From contig JAQUHN010000011.1 of assembly GCA_028683555.1 (NCBI GenBank), positions 1-39,953 on the forward strand: a DNA stretch of 39,953 nucleotides. The letters run 5' to 3'. The notes under the pieces are model-generated. The model was given only the letters and a program-made list of their open reading frames with translations, did no database searches and was not told where the DNA came from. This DNA comes from Geobacteraceae bacterium (GTDB lineage Bacteria; Desulfobacterota; Desulfuromonadia; Geobacterales; Geobacteraceae). Below are positions 1 through 10,210 of this stretch, one piece after another (the first letter of the stretch is position 1; every line of letters starts with the position of its first letter). The position numbers and the translations under genes were made by a program.

Positions 1-5
1 AACTA

Positions 6-1082
6 ATGCTGTACAATCTCCTGTACCCGCTGGCGACGGAATATCATTTCCTCAACGTCTTCAAATATCTGACCTTCAGAACTATTTATGCCGTGATTAC
101 GGCACTGGTCGTTTCGTTTCTGCTGGTCCCCTGGATGATCCGGAAACTGCAATCCATCCAGATGATGCAGGTGATCCGGACCGACGGTCCCGAGTCGCAT
201 CTGAAAAAGCAGGGGACTCCCACCATGGGGGGCGTGCTGATACTGACGGCCATTGTGATACCGACGCTGCTCTGGGCCGACCTTTCCAACCGGTTCATCT
301 GGATCGCCCTTGCCATTATCATCGGCTATGGCCTGATCGGCTTTGTGGATGACTACAAGAAGGTGGTGGAGAAAAACCCGAAGGGCCTCTCTCCCCGGCA
401 GAAGACTTTCTGGCAAGTGTTCCTCGGTCTGCTGGTCGGTACGATCCTGTACTTAACGCCAGGATTTTCCACTGCCCTGACAATTCCGTTCTTCAAAAAC
501 CTGACTCCCGACTTGGGGATTTTCTATATCCCGTTCGTCATGCTGGTCATTTTCGGCGCCAGCAGCGCGGTTAACCTGACGGACGGCCTTGACGGACTGG
601 CGATCGGTCCGGTATCGATCAATGCCGGGACCTATCTGCTGTTTACCTACATAGCCGGTAACGTGAAGCTGGCAAGCTACCTGCAAGTGCCCTATGTTGC
701 CGGGGCCGGTGAGCTGGCGATCCTCTGCGGCGCCATGGCCGGGGCCGGACTCGGTTTTCTCTGGTACAACTCCTATCCTGCCGAGGTCTTCATGGGCGAC
801 GTTGGTTCGCTGCCCCTTGGCGGCGGTCTTGGTGCCCTGGCCGTCATCACCAAGCAGGAAATCCTGCTGGTGATCGTCGGCGGCATTTTCGTGGTGGAAG
901 CGCTGTCGGTCATCTTCCAGGTGGGCTCGTACAAATACCGTGGCAAGAGGATCTTCCGTATGGCTCCCATCCACCATCATTTTGAACTGAAGGGCGTGGC
1001 AGAGCCGAAAATTATCGTACGGTTCTGGGTAATCACCATCATTCTGGCGCTTATTGCCATATCCACCTTGAAGATCAGGTGA
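6..1082 (+). CDS. mraY: Phospho-N-acetylmuramoyl-pentapeptide transferase
   Basis: Polytopic inner-membrane enzyme that moves phospho-MurNAc-pentapeptide from UDP onto undecaprenyl phosphate, making lipid I. The 358-aa product has the usual family length and about ten hydrophobic segments. Visible catalytic motifs are the Asp pair DD at residues 115-116, [10 protein letters not shown] at 190-199, FMGD around 262-265 and the histidine-rich PIHHHFE near 321-327, all characteristic of MraY. It is the first gene in view of a same-strand dcw cluster; murD follows after 50 bp. The start lies 5 bp from the window edge, so its ribosome site cannot be assessed, but MLYNLLYPL is a normal MraY N-terminus. 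The upstream dcw genes (mraZ, ftsI, murE, murF and others) are presumably just outside the window. Confidence 0.97.
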   Translation: MLYNLLYPLATEYHFLNVFKYLTFRTIYAVITALVVSFLLVPWMIRKLQSIQMMQVIRTDGPESHLKKQGTPTMGGVLILTAIVIPTLLWADLSNRFIWIALAIIIGYGLIGFVDDYKKVVEKNPKGLSPRQKTFWQVFLGLLVGTILYLTPGFSTALTIPFFKNLTPDLGIFYIPFVMLVIFGASSAVNLTDGLDGLAIGPVSINAGTYLLFTYIAGNVKLASYLQVPYVAGAGELAILCGAMAGAGLGFLWYNSYPAEVFMGDVGSLPLGGGLGALAVITKQEILLVIVGGIFVVEALSVIFQVGSYKYRGKRIFRMAPIHHHFELKGVAEPKIIVRFWVITIILALIAISTLKIR

Positions 1083-1132
1083 CGGGCAGCGGCCAAGCAT
1101 CCATTGGGCTCGACTTGCCATAAAGGTAGAAA

Positions 1133-2491
1133 ATGGAACTGAAGGACAAGAAAATTCTGGTGGTTGGTCTGGCCCGGACCGGTGCGGCGGTGGCGCGGTT
1201 TCTCGCCGAGCGCGGCGCACGGGTCACTGTCAGCGACAGCAAGGGGCGGGAAGCGCTGGCCGACTTCCTGCAGGCCCTGGCCGGTCTCGATATAACCTAT
1301 GAACTTGGCGGACACGGCGACGACACGTTTCGTGAAGCGGATCTCGTTGTGGTAAGCCCCGGCGTGCCGATGGACATCGCACCGCTGACCTTGGCCCGGA
1401 ATTGCGGTATTCCGGTGATCAGCGAGATCGAACTGGCCTACCAGTTCATCAAAGCGCCCATCGCGGCCATTACCGGGACCAACGGCAAGACCACAACCAC
1501 CACCCTGACCGGCGAGATCTTCCGCAAATGCGGATTCAGCACCTTTGTCGGCGGCAATATCGGCAATCCGCTGGTCGATCTGGTCATTTCCGGTGAGCCG
1601 GTCGAGCGGGTGGTGGCGGAAATCAGTTCTTTCCAGCTGGAAGGCATCATCGACTTCCGCCCCCGGGTAGCGGTGCTGCTTAATATCACCGAAGACCATC
1701 TTGATCGTTATGCCAGCTACCAGGAGTACATCGACGCCAAACTGATGGTCTTCGCCAATCAGACCGGCGAGGATTTCGCGGTGCTGAATATCGATGATCC
1801 ACTGGTGGCGGCCTGTGCCGGGAATCTTGCCGCCCGGGTCGTCCCGATGAGCAGATTCACGGTACTGGAGCAGGGGATCTATTATCACGAAGGAATGATT
1901 ACCTTTGCCTGGGAAGGGCGGGAGGAACATTTCCCCACCGCTTCCTTCAAGCTTCGCGGGGTGCACAATATCGATAATTGCATGGCTGCCCTTGCCACGA
2001 CTTTGCTGCTGGGGTGCCCTGCCGCCTCGGCGCGGGCGGCGGTGGAAGGGTTTACCGGCCTGCCGCACCGGATGGAACTGGTGGCGACAGTGAACGGCGT
2101 AGCGTACTACAACGACAGTAAGGGTACCAACGTTGGCAGCGTTGTGAAGTCGCTGGAAAGCTTTCCCGGCAACATCACGCTCATTGCCGGCGGCAAGGAC
2201 AAGGGTGGTGAGTATACACCCCTTGCCGAACTGGTTCGGAATCGGGTTGTTCATCTGATTCTGCTGGGCGAAGCCCGGGACCGGATCCGTGATGCCCTGG
2301 GCCATCTTACCCATACGATCCTGGTGAACAGCCTGGAAGAGGCGGTACAGGAGGCCAATCGGCTGACAGTGCCGGGAGACGTGGTACTTTTTTCTCCGGC
2401 ATGTTCCAGCTTTGACATGTTCAAAAACTACGAAGTGCGCGGCGAGCGATTTGTCGCGGCGGTGCGGAACCTTCTCGAGGGGACGGAATAG
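1133..2491 (+). CDS. murD: UDP-N-acetylmuramoyl-L-alanine--D-glutamate ligase
   Basis: Cytoplasmic Mur ligase that adds D-glutamate to UDP-MurNAc-L-Ala with ATP. The 452-aa length fits the family. The N-terminal Rossmann region (VVGLARTG near residue 10) binds the UDP substrate. The central ATP loop GTNGKTTTT starts at residue 115, and the C-terminal part carries the NDSKGTN stretch typical of MurD. The next gene, ftsW, starts with no intervening base after the stop codon, so the two are almost certainly translationally coupled. Nothing unusual is seen in the protein. Confidence 0.97.
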   Translation: MELKDKKILVVGLARTGAAVARFLAERGARVTVSDSKGREALADFLQALAGLDITYELGGHGDDTFREADLVVVSPGVPMDIAPLTLARNCGIPVISEIELAYQFIKAPIAAITGTNGKTTTTTLTGEIFRKCGFSTFVGGNIGNPLVDLVISGEPVERVVAEISSFQLEGIIDFRPRVAVLLNITEDHLDRYASYQEYIDAKLMVFANQTGEDFAVLNIDDPLVAACAGNLAARVVPMSRFTVLEQGIYYHEGMITFAWEGREEHFPTASFKLRGVHNIDNCMAALATTLLLGCPAASARAAVEGFTGLPHRMELVATVNGVAYYNDSKGTNVGSVVKSLESFPGNITLIAGGKDKGGEYTPLAELVRNRVVHLILLGEARDRIRDALGHLTHTILVNSLEEAVQEANRLTVPGDVVLFSPACSSFDMFKNYEVRGERFVAAVRNLLEGTE

Positions 2492-3595
2492 ATGAACAGA
2501 TCCGAAGGATATGATCTGATTATCATGCTCATGGTTGTGGCCTTGACCTGCTTCGGCGTAGTCATGGTCTATTCCTCGTCTTCCATCATGGCGGCAAAGA
2601 AATATCACGATGAATTCTATTTCCTCAAGCGGCAGGGGATTTTTCTGCTTCTCGGCATCGGCGCCATGATCGGTACCATGCGGATTGATTACCATTTCTG
2701 GAAGAAGGCGGCGGTACCGATCCTGATGATCTGCCTGGTGCTCCTCGGGCTGGTTCTGCTTCCGGGAATCGGCGGCAGCGCCGGAGGATCGTCCCGCTGG
2801 ATTCGCCTGCCGGGATTTTCCCTGCAGCCGTCGGAGTTGGCCAAGATTGCCTTCATCATGTATATGGCCTATTCCCTCGACAAGAAACAGGACAAGGTGA
2901 AACTGTTTTCCTCCGGTTTCCTGCCGTATATGGTTGTGCTGGCGGTGATGCTGGTATTTTTGCTGAAACAGCCGGACCTGGGATCGTCCATGACCCTCGG
3001 CGCGGTGGCCATGGTTATGTTGTTTGCCGCGGGGACCAGGCTTTCCTATATCCTTTCCATGATCCTGCTGGCGCTGCCGTTCCTCTATTTTGCGATCATG
3101 AACGTGGATTACCGGCGGCGGCGCATCATGGCCTTTCTCAACCCCTGGGAGGATCCGACCAATACCGGTTTCCAGATCATCCAATCGTGGATAGCGGTCG
3201 GTACCGGCGGGTTGTTCGGCCAGGGCCTCGGTGAAGGGAAACAGAAGCTGTTCTATCTTCCGGAGGCCCATACCGATTTCATCTTTTCGGTGGTAAGTGA
3301 AGAGCTGGGGTTTCTCGGTTTCATGGTTATCACTGCCATGTTTTTCCTGCTGGTGATGCGCGGGATCCGCGTTTCCCTCTATGCGGAGGACAATTTCGGC
3401 AGATCGCTGGCCTTCGGCATTACCACCCTGATCGGGATCGAAGCGTTCGTCAATATTGCCGTGGTAACCGGGATCTTTCCGACCAAGGGGCTGGCGCTGC
3501 CCTTCATCAGCTATGGCGGAAGCTCCCTTATCATTACTCTTTTTGCCGTGGGGATACTGCTTAACATCTCTTCGCGGGTACGGGTGACGCCATGA
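2492..3595 (+). CDS. ftsW: Lipid II polymerase/divisome protein FtsW (SEDS family)
   Basis: SEDS-family integral membrane glycosyltransferase that polymerises lipid II at the septum together with a cognate class b PBP. The 367-aa protein has about ten membrane segments. Diagnostic regions are the NPWEDP...GFQIIQSWIAVGTGGLFGQG loop, the PEAHTDFIFSVVSEELGF stretch, and the C-terminal LPFISYGGSS signature. Position between murD and murG in the dcw cluster favours FtsW over the elongation homologue RodA. The stop codon overlaps the murG start in an ATGA arrangement. Confidence 0.96.
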   Translation: MNRSEGYDLIIMLMVVALTCFGVVMVYSSSSIMAAKKYHDEFYFLKRQGIFLLLGIGAMIGTMRIDYHFWKKAAVPILMICLVLLGLVLLPGIGGSAGGSSRWIRLPGFSLQPSELAKIAFIMYMAYSLDKKQDKVKLFSSGFLPYMVVLAVMLVFLLKQPDLGSSMTLGAVAMVMLFAAGTRLSYILSMILLALPFLYFAIMNVDYRRRRIMAFLNPWEDPTNTGFQIIQSWIAVGTGGLFGQGLGEGKQKLFYLPEAHTDFIFSVVSEELGFLGFMVITAMFFLLVMRGIRVSLYAEDNFGRSLAFGITTLIGIEAFVNIAVVTGIFPTKGLALPFISYGGSSLIITLFAVGILLNISSRVRVTP

Positions 3596-4701
3596 GAATC
3601 ATTATCGCGGGCGGCGGTACCGGCGGCCATCTTTTCCCGGGTATTGCGGTTGCAGAGGAGTTCCTGGCGCGGGATCCGAACAATGAGGTGCTGTTTGTCG
3701 GGACCGAGAAGGGTATCGAGGCACGGGTCCTGCCGCGCAGCGGCTATCGCCTGGAGTGTATTGCCACGGCCGGCATGCGGGGTAAAAGGATTTTTTCCAA
3801 GGTAAAGGGTGTCTGGTTGCTGCTGCTGGGCTACGCTCAGTCCCGGCGAATCATCCGATCCTTCAAGCCGGACCTGGTTCTCGGCGTCGGCGGGTATGCC
3901 TCGGGACCACTGGTCCTGGCGGCTGGCAAAAGCGCCTGCAAGTGCTTCATCCATGAGCAGAACGCCCTGCCGGGCCTTACCAACCGGATCCTTGCCAAGG
4001 TGGTGCAGAAGGTGTTCATCTCGCTCGAGGAATCCCGGCAGCATGTTCCGGCCGGTAAACTGCTGCTGACCGGCAACCCGCTGCGCAGACAGATTCTTGA
4101 AGGTCTGCAAAATGATCGGCGGAAGCCAGGTAACGGCAACGGTAACGGTAACGGTAACGGCAACGGCAAAGGATTTCATCTGCTGGTCTTCGGCGGCAGC
4201 GCGGGAGCCCACCGGATCAATATGGCGATGATCGAGGCGCTGCCGGAACTGGCGGCGATCAAAGAGCGCACTACCATCATGCATCAGACCGGGGAGAAAG
4301 ATCTGGAAGAGGTGCGGAATGTTTACCAGCAGCAAGGTTTCCGCGCCGAGGTGGTGCCGTTCATCGACAACATGGCCGAAGCCTATCATAAGGCCGACCT
4401 GATTCTCTGCCGGGCCGGGGCAACCACCATCGCCGAGGTTACGGCCTGTGGCAAGGCATGTATTTTCGTCCCCTATCCGTATGCCACCGACGATCACCAG
4501 CGGAAGAACGCCGAAGCCCTGGTGGAAAAAGGCGCCGGGTTCATGATCCTGGACCGGGAACTCTCGGGCAAGCGGCTCGCGGCAATGATCGAAGAGTTGG
4601 AGCGGAACCCCGTGGTGCGGAAGTCTGCCGGACAAAAAGCTTTCGCCATGGCCCGGCCGGATGCCGCAAAGATGATAGTTGATGCCATGCTGGCGGGGTA
4701 A
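3592..4701 (+). CDS. murG: UDP-GlcNAc:lipid I N-acetylglucosaminyltransferase MurG, with Gly-Asn repeat insert
   Basis: Peripheral membrane GT-B enzyme that converts lipid I to lipid II. The N-terminal GGGTGGHLFPG loop (residues 7-17), the HEQN motif near 121-124 and the C-terminal GGSAGAHRIN and CRAGATTIAE motifs identify it. It overlaps ftsW by 4 bp. The 369-aa protein is slightly longer than many homologues because residues about 180-192 are an alternating Gly-Asn tract encoded by a hexanucleotide repeat (4129-4164). The tract lies just before the C-terminal Rossmann fold, in the inter-domain linker, where extra length should be tolerated. Confidence 0.96.
   Translation: MRIIIAGGGTGGHLFPGIAVAEEFLARDPNNEVLFVGTEKGIEARVLPRSGYRLECIATAGMRGKRIFSKVKGVWLLLLGYAQSRRIIRSFKPDLVLGVGGYASGPLVLAAGKSACKCFIHEQNALPGLTNRILAKVVQKVFISLEESRQHVPAGKLLLTGNPLRRQILEGLQNDRRKPGNGNGNGNGNGNGKGFHLLVFGGSAGAHRINMAMIEALPELAAIKERTTIMHQTGEKDLEEVRNVYQQQGFRAEVVPFIDNMAEAYHKADLILCRAGATTIAEVTACGKACIFVPYPYATDDHQRKNAEALVEKGAGFMILDRELSGKRLAAMIEELERNPVVRKSAGQKAFAMARPDAAKMIVDAMLAG
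4129..4170 (+). repeat. Hexanucleotide tandem repeat (GGYAAC)6 inside murG
   Basis: Six consecutive copies of GGTAAC or GGCAAC cover 4129-4164, followed by a diverged GGCAAA at 4165-4170. Each copy encodes Gly-Asn, so gain or loss of units would change linker length without shifting the frame. The mix of GGT and GGC copies suggests either partial decay of the repeat or selection at the protein level. Confidence 0.9.
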
Positions 4702-4798
4702 AAGAACAAACCGAGCCATCGGCAAAAAGATGATTTTTACTACCTACGACCCGCCACGGAAAGAAAAGTGATTTCCGGGCTGCGGAAAAGAAGGGTTC

Positions 4799-6175
4799 AT
4801 GTACGGAAAGATAGAGAAGATACATTTTGTCGGTATTGGCGGAATCGGCATGAGCGGGATTGCCGAGGTGCTCCTGAACCTGGGATACAAGGTCTCCGGT
4901 TCGGACCTTCGCCGGTCGGATATTACTGAACGGCTTGCTTCTCTGGGCGGAGAAATTTTCTACGGCCATGCACGGGAGAACATTGCCGGTGCTGACGTGG
5001 TGGTGATCTCCAGCGCAGTGAAGGATGACAACCCGGAGGTTCGGGAGGCACGGGAGAACCTGGTGCCGGTGATTCCGCGAGCAGAGATGCTGGCCGAACT
5101 GATGCGGATGAAATACGGCATTGCCATCGCCGGTACGCACGGCAAGACCACCACCACATCGATGGTGGCTACCCTGTTGGGCTATGCCGGGATCGATCCG
5201 ACCATCGTTATCGGTGGCCGCCTCAATTCGCTGGGCAGCAATGCACGACTGGGCCAAGGAAAGTTCCTCGTTGCCGAAGCGGATGAATCGGACGGTTCTT
5301 TCCTGAAGCTTTCGCCGACCATTGCCGTGGTTACCAATATCGATGCGGACCACCTGGATTTCTACAGCGGGATCGAGGAGATCAAGGATACTTTTGTCGA
5401 GTTCATCAACAAGGTGCCCTTTTACGGCCTGACCGTTTTGTGTCTTGATAATGACAACGTGGCGGACATCATTCCCCGAGTCAATAAACGCTTTATCACC
5501 TATGGCCTGAGTGCCCAGGCGGATATCCGCGCCTGCGACATCAAGCTGGAAGGTCTCACCACTTCTTTTGTTGCCCAGTATCGCGGCGAACGGCTCGGCG
5601 AAATCAGCTTCAAGATGCCGGGCGCCCATAATGTTCTCAATGCCTTGGCAGCAATCGGCGTGGCACTGGAACTGAACGTTCCCTTTGCGGTAATCCAGGA
5701 GGGCTTCCGGGATTTCGGCGGAGTCGGTCGGCGTTTCCAGGTGAAAGGCGAAGTATGCGACATCATGGTGGTGGACGATTACGGTCACCATCCGACCGAA
5801 ATCCGCGCCACCCTGGCAGCAGCATCGGGTGGCTGGGACCGTCGTCTCGTGGTGCTGTTCCAGCCCCATCGCTATACCCGGACAAAGGAGTTGTACGACG
5901 AATTCGTCAAGGCGTTCCATGATGCCGAGGTGCTGATACTGACCGATATCTACCCCGCGGGTGAGGAACCTATCGAAGGGGTGACTGCCGAGGCGCTGGC
6001 GCGCAGCATCAAGCAGCATGGCCAGAAAGATGTCACCCATATCGCCGATCGCGAGCAACTGCTGGATCACCTGCTGGAAATCCTCAAGCCGGGTGACATC
6101 CTGCTGACCCTCGGCGCGGGCAATATCTGGCAGACCGGCGAGCTGTTGCTGCAAAAGCTGGGAAAAGAATTGTGA
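4799..6175 (+). CDS. murC: UDP-N-acetylmuramate--L-alanine ligase
   Basis: First Mur ligase, adding L-alanine to UDP-MurNAc in the cytoplasm. The 458-aa product has the N-terminal [15 protein letters not shown] nucleotide-sugar motif, the ATP loop GTHGKTTTT at residues 112-120, and the [10 protein letters not shown] and FQPHRYTRT stretches characteristic of MurC. A ribosome site (GAAGGG) sits just upstream of the ATG. A 97-bp non-coding gap separates it from murG. The stop codon overlaps the GTG start of murB, implying coupling. Confidence 0.97.
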   Translation: MYGKIEKIHFVGIGGIGMSGIAEVLLNLGYKVSGSDLRRSDITERLASLGGEIFYGHARENIAGADVVVISSAVKDDNPEVREARENLVPVIPRAEMLAELMRMKYGIAIAGTHGKTTTTSMVATLLGYAGIDPTIVIGGRLNSLGSNARLGQGKFLVAEADESDGSFLKLSPTIAVVTNIDADHLDFYSGIEEIKDTFVEFINKVPFYGLTVLCLDNDNVADIIPRVNKRFITYGLSAQADIRACDIKLEGLTTSFVAQYRGERLGEISFKMPGAHNVLNALAAIGVALELNVPFAVIQEGFRDFGGVGRRFQVKGEVCDIMVVDDYGHHPTEIRATLAAASGGWDRRLVVLFQPHRYTRTKELYDEFVKAFHDAEVLILTDIYPAGEEPIEGVTAEALARSIKQHGQKDVTHIADREQLLDHLLEILKPGDILLTLGAGNIWQTGELLLQKLGKEL

Positions 6176-7080
6176 AACAAACTTTTGCCGAACGCATCGT
6201 GCGGCAAATCCATGGCACGGTGCTTCGCAATGAACCCATGGCCCGGCATACCTCGCTTCGGGTTGGCGGACCGGCTGACTGGTTTGTCGCCCCTGCGGAT
6301 ACCGATGATCTGCAGGGCCTGCTAACGCTCTTGGCGGCTTATGCAGTACCTTTCCTGGTTGTCGGCGGCGGCTATAACCTTCTGGTCAGGGACGGCGGTT
6401 TCCGGGGATGCGTGATCTCCCTTGAGAAGTTCGATCGGCTGGAGCGGGAAGGGGAAAGTCTGGTTCACGCCGGGGCAGGGACTGAGAATGCCGCACTTGC
6501 CCGGTTCTGTCGCGATGCGGGCCTGACCGGTCTTGAGTTCCTGGTCGGCATCCCGGGGCGACTGGGTGGCGCGCTGGCCATGAATGCCGGCGCCGGAGGC
6601 GGCGAGATAACCGATGCGCTGGAAACCCTGGTAACCCTGAAAGGGCGTACCGTTACGGAGTTGCAGAGGGAACAGCTGGTCTTCGGTTACCGTTTCCTGC
6701 AGCTTGACCCCGGCGAGATTATTCTCGGCGCGTCATTTCGACTCTCGCAGGGTATTCCTGAACAGATTCGGGGCCGCATGGAGTCTTTGCTGCAGAAACG
6801 GCGCGAAACCCAGCAGGTGGGCTACCCCAACGCCGGTTCGTTTTTCAAGAACCCTGTCGCAGGACCGGCCTGGCGCTTCATTGCTGACGCCGGGATGCGG
6901 GGGGTGCGGGTCGGAGGAGCGGAAGTCTCCTCTGTCCATGCAAATTTCCTGGTGAACAGGGGCGGGGCCACAGCCGACGATTTCCTGGCCCTTGCAGCCA
7001 AAGTTAAGAACCGGGTCAGAGAGAGTTCGGGTATCGAGCTGGAGGAAGAAGTAAGGGTCGTCGGTACAGACCGGGAGTGA
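6172..7080 (+). CDS. murB: UDP-N-acetylenolpyruvoylglucosamine reductase
   Basis: FAD enzyme that reduces enolpyruvyl-UDP-GlcNAc with NADPH to give UDP-MurNAc. The 302-aa product starts with GTG inside the murC stop codon region (GTGA overlap). Family landmarks are the FAD-binding [14 protein letters not shown] (residues 63-76), [16 protein letters not shown] (127-141), the catalytic Ser223 in [11 protein letters not shown], and the C-terminal acidic residues near 292-293. Many MurB proteins have GGGSN in the FAD loop; here residue 68 is Tyr. That is a substitution rather than damage, because the catalytic residues are intact. Confidence 0.96.
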   Translation: MKQTFAERIVRQIHGTVLRNEPMARHTSLRVGGPADWFVAPADTDDLQGLLTLLAAYAVPFLVVGGGYNLLVRDGGFRGCVISLEKFDRLEREGESLVHAGAGTENAALARFCRDAGLTGLEFLVGIPGRLGGALAMNAGAGGGEITDALETLVTLKGRTVTELQREQLVFGYRFLQLDPGEIILGASFRLSQGIPEQIRGRMESLLQKRRETQQVGYPNAGSFFKNPVAGPAWRFIADAGMRGVRVGGAEVSSVHANFLVNRGGATADDFLALAAKVKNRVRESSGIELEEEVRVVGTDRE

Positions 7081-7110
7081 TAGCTACCAAAAGGATGGGA
7101 TAAAGGCCAA

Positions 7111-8049
7111 ATGATGACACGGGAAGAACTGAAAGTGAAAAAAATCGGAGTGTTGTACGGCGGGCTTTCCGCGGAGCGGGAAGTTTCCCTCAAGAGCGGC
7201 GCTGCCGTGTGTGACTCACTCCTTTCCCAGGGATACGATGCGGTGGCTATCGACGTTGATCGGGACCTGGCCCGAAAGCTTGCCGATGCCGGTATCGAGA
7301 TCGCCTTTGTGGCGCTGCATGGCCGCTATGGAGAGGACGGTGCGGTCCAGGGCCTGCTTGAGTTGATGGGCATTCCCTATACCGGCTCCGGGGTCCTCGC
7401 CAGTGCGCTGGCCATGAACAAGATATTCGCCAAGGCGGCATTCCAGGCAGCTGGACTTCTGGTTGCACCCTACCGGGTCTTGAAGCGCGGTGAGGAATTT
7501 GACCTGGCCACCCTCGATTTCCCCTTTCCGGTGGTGGTAAAGCCGTCCCAGGAGGGTTCGTCGGTGGGCGTCAGTATCGTCAAAAATTCCCAGGACATGC
7601 CGGCTGCCATCGAAGAAGCCTTCCGCTATGACAGGGAAATCCTGCTGGAACAGTTTATCGCCGCACGGGAAATCCAAGTAGGAATTCTCGGCGATCAGGC
7701 GCTCGGCGCTATCGAGATAGTGCCCCGCAATGAATTTTACGATTTCGAGGCAAAATACACCCCGGGAATGGCGGAGCATATTTTCCCGGCGCCCCTGCCG
7801 GAGGCTCTCTATTGCAAGGCCCTGCACATCGGTGTTTTAGCCCATCACGCTCTTGGTTGCAGCGATTACAGCCGTGTCGATCTGCTTGTGACGCCGAGTG
7901 AAGAATGCTACATTCTGGAGGTCAATACCCTGCCGGGGATGACCGCGCTCAGCCTTTTCCCGGAGATTGCCGGCGGGGTCGGCATTTCGTTTGGTGAGTT
8001 GCTGGAGAAAATATTGCTTTCCGCTTCTTTGAAAATCAGCGGCTCGTGA
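7111..8049 (+). CDS. ddl: D-alanine--D-alanine ligase
   Basis: ATP-grasp enzyme that joins two D-alanines for the pentapeptide stem. At 312 aa it is the usual size of DdlB-type enzymes. Motifs are [18 protein letters not shown] at the N-terminus, [29 protein letters not shown], the ATP-grasp [13 protein letters not shown] segment, and the C-terminal [10 protein letters not shown] metal-binding region. Its place between murB and ftsQ is standard for dcw clusters. Two ATG codons stand side by side at the start; the first is used here. Confidence 0.97.
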   Translation: MMTREELKVKKIGVLYGGLSAEREVSLKSGAAVCDSLLSQGYDAVAIDVDRDLARKLADAGIEIAFVALHGRYGEDGAVQGLLELMGIPYTGSGVLASALAMNKIFAKAAFQAAGLLVAPYRVLKRGEEFDLATLDFPFPVVVKPSQEGSSVGVSIVKNSQDMPAAIEEAFRYDREILLEQFIAAREIQVGILGDQALGAIEIVPRNEFYDFEAKYTPGMAEHIFPAPLPEALYCKALHIGVLAHHALGCSDYSRVDLLVTPSEECYILEVNTLPGMTALSLFPEIAGGVGISFGELLEKILLSASLKISGS

Positions 8050-8077
8050 CAGGCTATTTGTCCGGCGGTGGTGAACC

Positions 8078-8908
8078 ATGCGTGATATGCATCACAAAAA
8101 ACAGAGTCCCTCGCGGAACAAGAATCGCCAGAAGCGGGAGCGTAAGCCTCGCAAGCCGATACAGTTTCGCCGCATGCTTAAAAAGGCAGCTCGGGTGTGC
8201 ATCGGATTCATCCTGGTTACCGTGGTCTGGACAGTCTGTGCCGAGATGTATGAGGTTTTCGCCAATGCAACGTTTTTCAAGCTGGAACGGATCGAAATGT
8301 CCCGCTTGCGGAAACTTTCGCGCGACGAGATCGTTACCCTGGCTGGGGTCAAACTCGGCGATTCGCTGCTGAAGCTGGATCTGCAGCATGTGGCGGAACA
8401 GTTGGAGAAGAATCCCTGGATCGAGAATCTGAATGTCCGACGTCGCTTCCCGGGCACGCTGTCCATCGAGATTACCGAGCGGGTACCGGTGGCCGTGGTC
8501 AACATGGGCTATCTGTACTACCTGGACGATAAGGGAGAGATCTTCAAGCCCCTGACCGAAGGTGACCGGCTCGACTTCCCCATTCTGACCGGGATAACCG
8601 AAGAGGACCTGGTGAAGGATGCCGAGGGTACGAAAAACATGATCAGTTCGGCTCTCGGCCTCATGGAGCTGCTGAAGAAGGGGACCGTATTCCGCTTGGA
8701 GGATGTATCGGAGATCCACCTGGACAATGGCTACGGCTATACGCTGTTTACTGCCCGGGGAGGAATACCGGTAAAGTTAGGGAACAAAGATTTTCAGGAA
8801 AAACTGGCGCGTTTCAACCGGATCTATCAGAACCTGACTGCGCAGATTGCATCACTTGAATATGTTGATTTGAATTATTCTGACAAAATAGTCGTAAAAA
8901 AGGTGTAA
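8078..8908 (+). CDS. ftsQ: Cell division protein FtsQ (DivIB family)
   Basis: Bitopic divisome protein linking early and late division components through FtsB/FtsL. The 276-aa product has a basic cytoplasmic N-terminus (Lys/Arg-rich, residues 6-36), one membrane segment near residues 42-60 (CIGFILVTVVWTVC), a POTRA domain (FFKLERIEMSRL...NPWIENLNVRRRFPGTLSIEITER) and a C-terminal beta domain. It sits directly upstream of ftsA with a 16-bp gap. No defect is visible. Confidence 0.94.
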   Translation: MRDMHHKKQSPSRNKNRQKRERKPRKPIQFRRMLKKAARVCIGFILVTVVWTVCAEMYEVFANATFFKLERIEMSRLRKLSRDEIVTLAGVKLGDSLLKLDLQHVAEQLEKNPWIENLNVRRRFPGTLSIEITERVPVAVVNMGYLYYLDDKGEIFKPLTEGDRLDFPILTGITEEDLVKDAEGTKNMISSALGLMELLKKGTVFRLEDVSEIHLDNGYGYTLFTARGGIPVKLGNKDFQEKLARFNRIYQNLTAQIASLEYVDLNYSDKIVVKKV

Positions 8909-8924
8909 AAGAGGAGGGGGGGCC

Positions 8925-10160
8925 ATGGCCAACAGAAGGGAAAATCTCATCGTGGGGCTTGATATCGGTACCACGAAAATATGCGCCATCGTCGGCAATG
9001 TTACCGAAGATGGTGTCGATATCGTCGGTATCGGAACCAGCCCGTCCCGAGGTCTCCGCAAAGGGGTGGTCATCAATATCGAAACAACTGTCGCCTCTAT
9101 CAAGAAAGCCGTTGAAGAGGCTGAATTGATGGCCGGCTGCGAGATCAAGTCCGTCTATGCCGGAATTGCCGGCGGCCATATCAAGGGATTCAACTCCCAG
9201 GGTGTGATCGCCATCAAGAACCGTGAAGTCTCTCCCGACGACGTCCGCCGGGTTATCGATGCGGCCAAGGCCATTGCGATCCCCATGGATCGGGAAGTGA
9301 TTCACATTCTGCCACAGGAATTCATTATCGATGATCAGGACGGGATCCGCGAACCTCTCGGCATGAGCGGTGTACGACTCGAGGCTCGGGTGCACATCGT
9401 AACCGGCGCCGTGGCCAGCGCACAGAATATCATCAAATCCTGCAACCGTGCCGGTCTGGATGTGGCTGACATCGTTCTCGAACAGCTTGCCTCTTCCGAA
9501 GCGGTCATCTCGCCCGAGGAGAAGGAAATCGGCGTTGCCCTGGTGGACATCGGTGGCGGCACCACCGACATCGCGATCTTCGTCGACGGCGCCATCAAAC
9601 ATACTTCGGTTCTTTCCCTGGGTGGCAATCACCTGACCAACGATATCGCCGTCGGTCTCCGGACGCCGATGGCAGAGGCGGAGAAAATCAAGCAGAAGTA
9701 CGGCTGCTGCTACACGTCCATGGTGGGCAAGGACGAGACGATCGAGGTTCCCAGCGTTGGTGGCCGGAAACCGCGGGTCCTTTCCCGGCAACTGCTTGCC
9801 GAGATACTGGAGCCACGCATGGAAGAGATTTTCACGCTGGTCAACAGGGAGATCGTCAAGTCCGGTTTCGAGGACCAGATTGCATCCGGTGTTGTCCTTA
9901 CCGGGGGAACATCGATCCTCGAGGGAATGCCCGAGTTGGCCGAGCAGATTTTCAACCTTCCGGTACGGCGCGGTGTGCCGCAGGAAATCGGCGGCCTGGT
10001 GGACGTGGTAAATTCCCCGGTCTACGCCACCGGCGTCGGTCTGGTGGTCTACGGCAGCAAAAACCAGGGAATCCGCGAGTTTCCCACGGTGCAGAGTGAC
10101 GACAATGTTTTCCGCAGGGTTGCACGCAGAATGAAAGAGTGGTTTGGAGAGTTTTTCTGA
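8925..10160 (+). CDS. ftsA: Cell division protein FtsA (actin-like FtsZ anchor)
   Basis: Actin-fold ATPase that tethers FtsZ to the membrane and recruits later divisome proteins. The 411-aa product shows phosphate-1 motif GLDIGTTKICAIVG (residues 9-22), VALVDIGGGTTDIAIF as phosphate-2, and GVVLTGGTSILEGMPELAE near the C-terminal adenosine motif. It ends with an amphipathic, basic helix (RRVARRMKEWFGEFF) matching the membrane-targeting sequence. A very strong ribosome site (GAGGAGGGGG) precedes the ATG. Confidence 0.97.
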   Translation: MANRRENLIVGLDIGTTKICAIVGNVTEDGVDIVGIGTSPSRGLRKGVVINIETTVASIKKAVEEAELMAGCEIKSVYAGIAGGHIKGFNSQGVIAIKNREVSPDDVRRVIDAAKAIAIPMDREVIHILPQEFIIDDQDGIREPLGMSGVRLEARVHIVTGAVASAQNIIKSCNRAGLDVADIVLEQLASSEAVISPEEKEIGVALVDIGGGTTDIAIFVDGAIKHTSVLSLGGNHLTNDIAVGLRTPMAEAEKIKQKYGCCYTSMVGKDETIEVPSVGGRKPRVLSRQLLAEILEPRMEEIFTLVNREIVKSGFEDQIASGVVLTGGTSILEGMPELAEQIFNLPVRRGVPQEIGGLVDVVNSPVYATGVGLVVYGSKNQGIREFPTVQSDDNVFRRVARRMKEWFGEFF

Positions 10161-10210
10161 TTACATTACATGACGTTTCTGTATGGTTTCCATCAACAAG
10201 GGGGTAGCGA

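Noticed and set aside
977-3271. A 764-codon open frame on the minus strand opposite murD and ftsW
   Set aside because: It is antisense to two clear essential genes, its protein is rich in His, Gln, Arg and Gly with no recognisable fold, and there is no ribosome site. It results from codon bias in the sense genes.
4129-4170. CRISPR-like repeat
   Set aside because: The units are 6 bp, contiguous and in-frame within murG, with no spacers, so this is a coding microsatellite.
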